Of a stretch of DNA of 6,660 bases, positions 6,572-6,660 are shown piece after piece. Position 1 is the first letter of the stretch; each line of letters begins with the position of its first letter. The notes below the pieces were generated by a model. The model was not told the origin of the DNA. It did no database searches and saw only the letters and a program-made list of their open reading frames with translations. The DNA is from an uncultured Alistipes sp. (GTDB lineage: Bacteria; Bacteroidota; Bacteroidia; Bacteroidales; Rikenellaceae). Location: contig CAAGHX010000212.1 in NCBI GenBank assembly GCA_900769745.1, forward strand, positions 1 to 6,660, written 5' to 3'. The position numbers were made by a program, and so were the translations under genes.

Positions 6572-6640
6572 CTTTGGCGTTGCCGCTCGGAGCGTTAGCG
6601 ACCAAAGTCCCCTGCCTGAGGCGGGGGATTAGGGGGTGGG
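6572..6640. repeat. REP-like double hairpin with G-rich tail
   Basis: Two adjacent palindromes fill the right end of the window. The first pairs CTTTGG (6572-6577) with CCAAAG (6602-6607). Inside, CGCT (6584-6587) pairs with AGCG (6591-6594) across the loop CGG, and partial pairing lies between. The second is a 9-bp stem: TCCCCTGCC (6608-6616) pairs with GGCGGGGGA (6620-6628) across the loop TGA, with one G-T wobble. A tail TTAGGGGGTGGG (6629-6640) follows. There is no T run on either strand, so it is a poor intrinsic terminator. The architecture resembles repetitive extragenic palindromes. I see no gene in 6541-6660. Confidence 0.55.
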
Positions 6641-6660
6641 TAAGAATTGTAAATGCGGCC

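Noticed and set aside
6608..6628. GC-rich hairpin as the intrinsic terminator of cysS
   Set aside because: It is 105 bp after the stop and is followed by TTAGGGGG rather than a T tract; the opposite strand has no T run either.

Overview
The window looks like chromosomal core-genome DNA from a Bacteroidota bacterium, most likely a gut-type Bacteroidales. Three points support this. Three of the four genes have a Bacteroidota-type -7 promoter box (TAnnTTTG) upstream. None of the four starts has a Shine-Dalgarno sequence. The largest gene is a DUF2723/GT117 membrane protein, a family typical of this phylum. A Rikenellaceae/Alistipes-like source is a guess from overall composition only.

Layout. 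On the minus strand, read from right to left: a secreted calcineurin-like metallophosphoesterase (4921-3911); a 313-bp intergenic stretch holding two diverged 55-bp structured repeat units and a rho-independent terminator; a 1064-residue multi-spanning DUF2723 protein (3597-403); and, after only 57 bp with no visible promoter, the first 115 codons of purC (345-1), which runs off the left edge. On the plus strand is one complete gene, cysS (5021-6502), transcribed divergently from the phosphoesterase. The final 158 bp carry no supported gene but hold a heptanucleotide repeat, an AT-rich hairpin and a GC-rich REP-like double hairpin.

Function. The genes do not form a recognisable pathway. PurC (purine synthesis) and CysS (tRNA charging) are housekeeping enzymes. 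The DUF2723 protein is a candidate inner-membrane glycosyltransferase, and the phosphoesterase is predicted to be exported. PurC is probably co-transcribed with the DUF2723 gene. The phosphoesterase forms its own unit, closed by the terminator at 3770-3741.

I saw no CRISPR array, tRNA or rRNA gene, transposase, prophage gene or defence system. The points worth a second look are non-coding: a 7-bp repeat array inside the cysS/phosphoesterase divergent promoter that may set -33 spacing for cysS, an inverted copy of the same heptad just after cysS, the paired structured units after the phosphoesterase, and the REP-like hairpins at the right edge.
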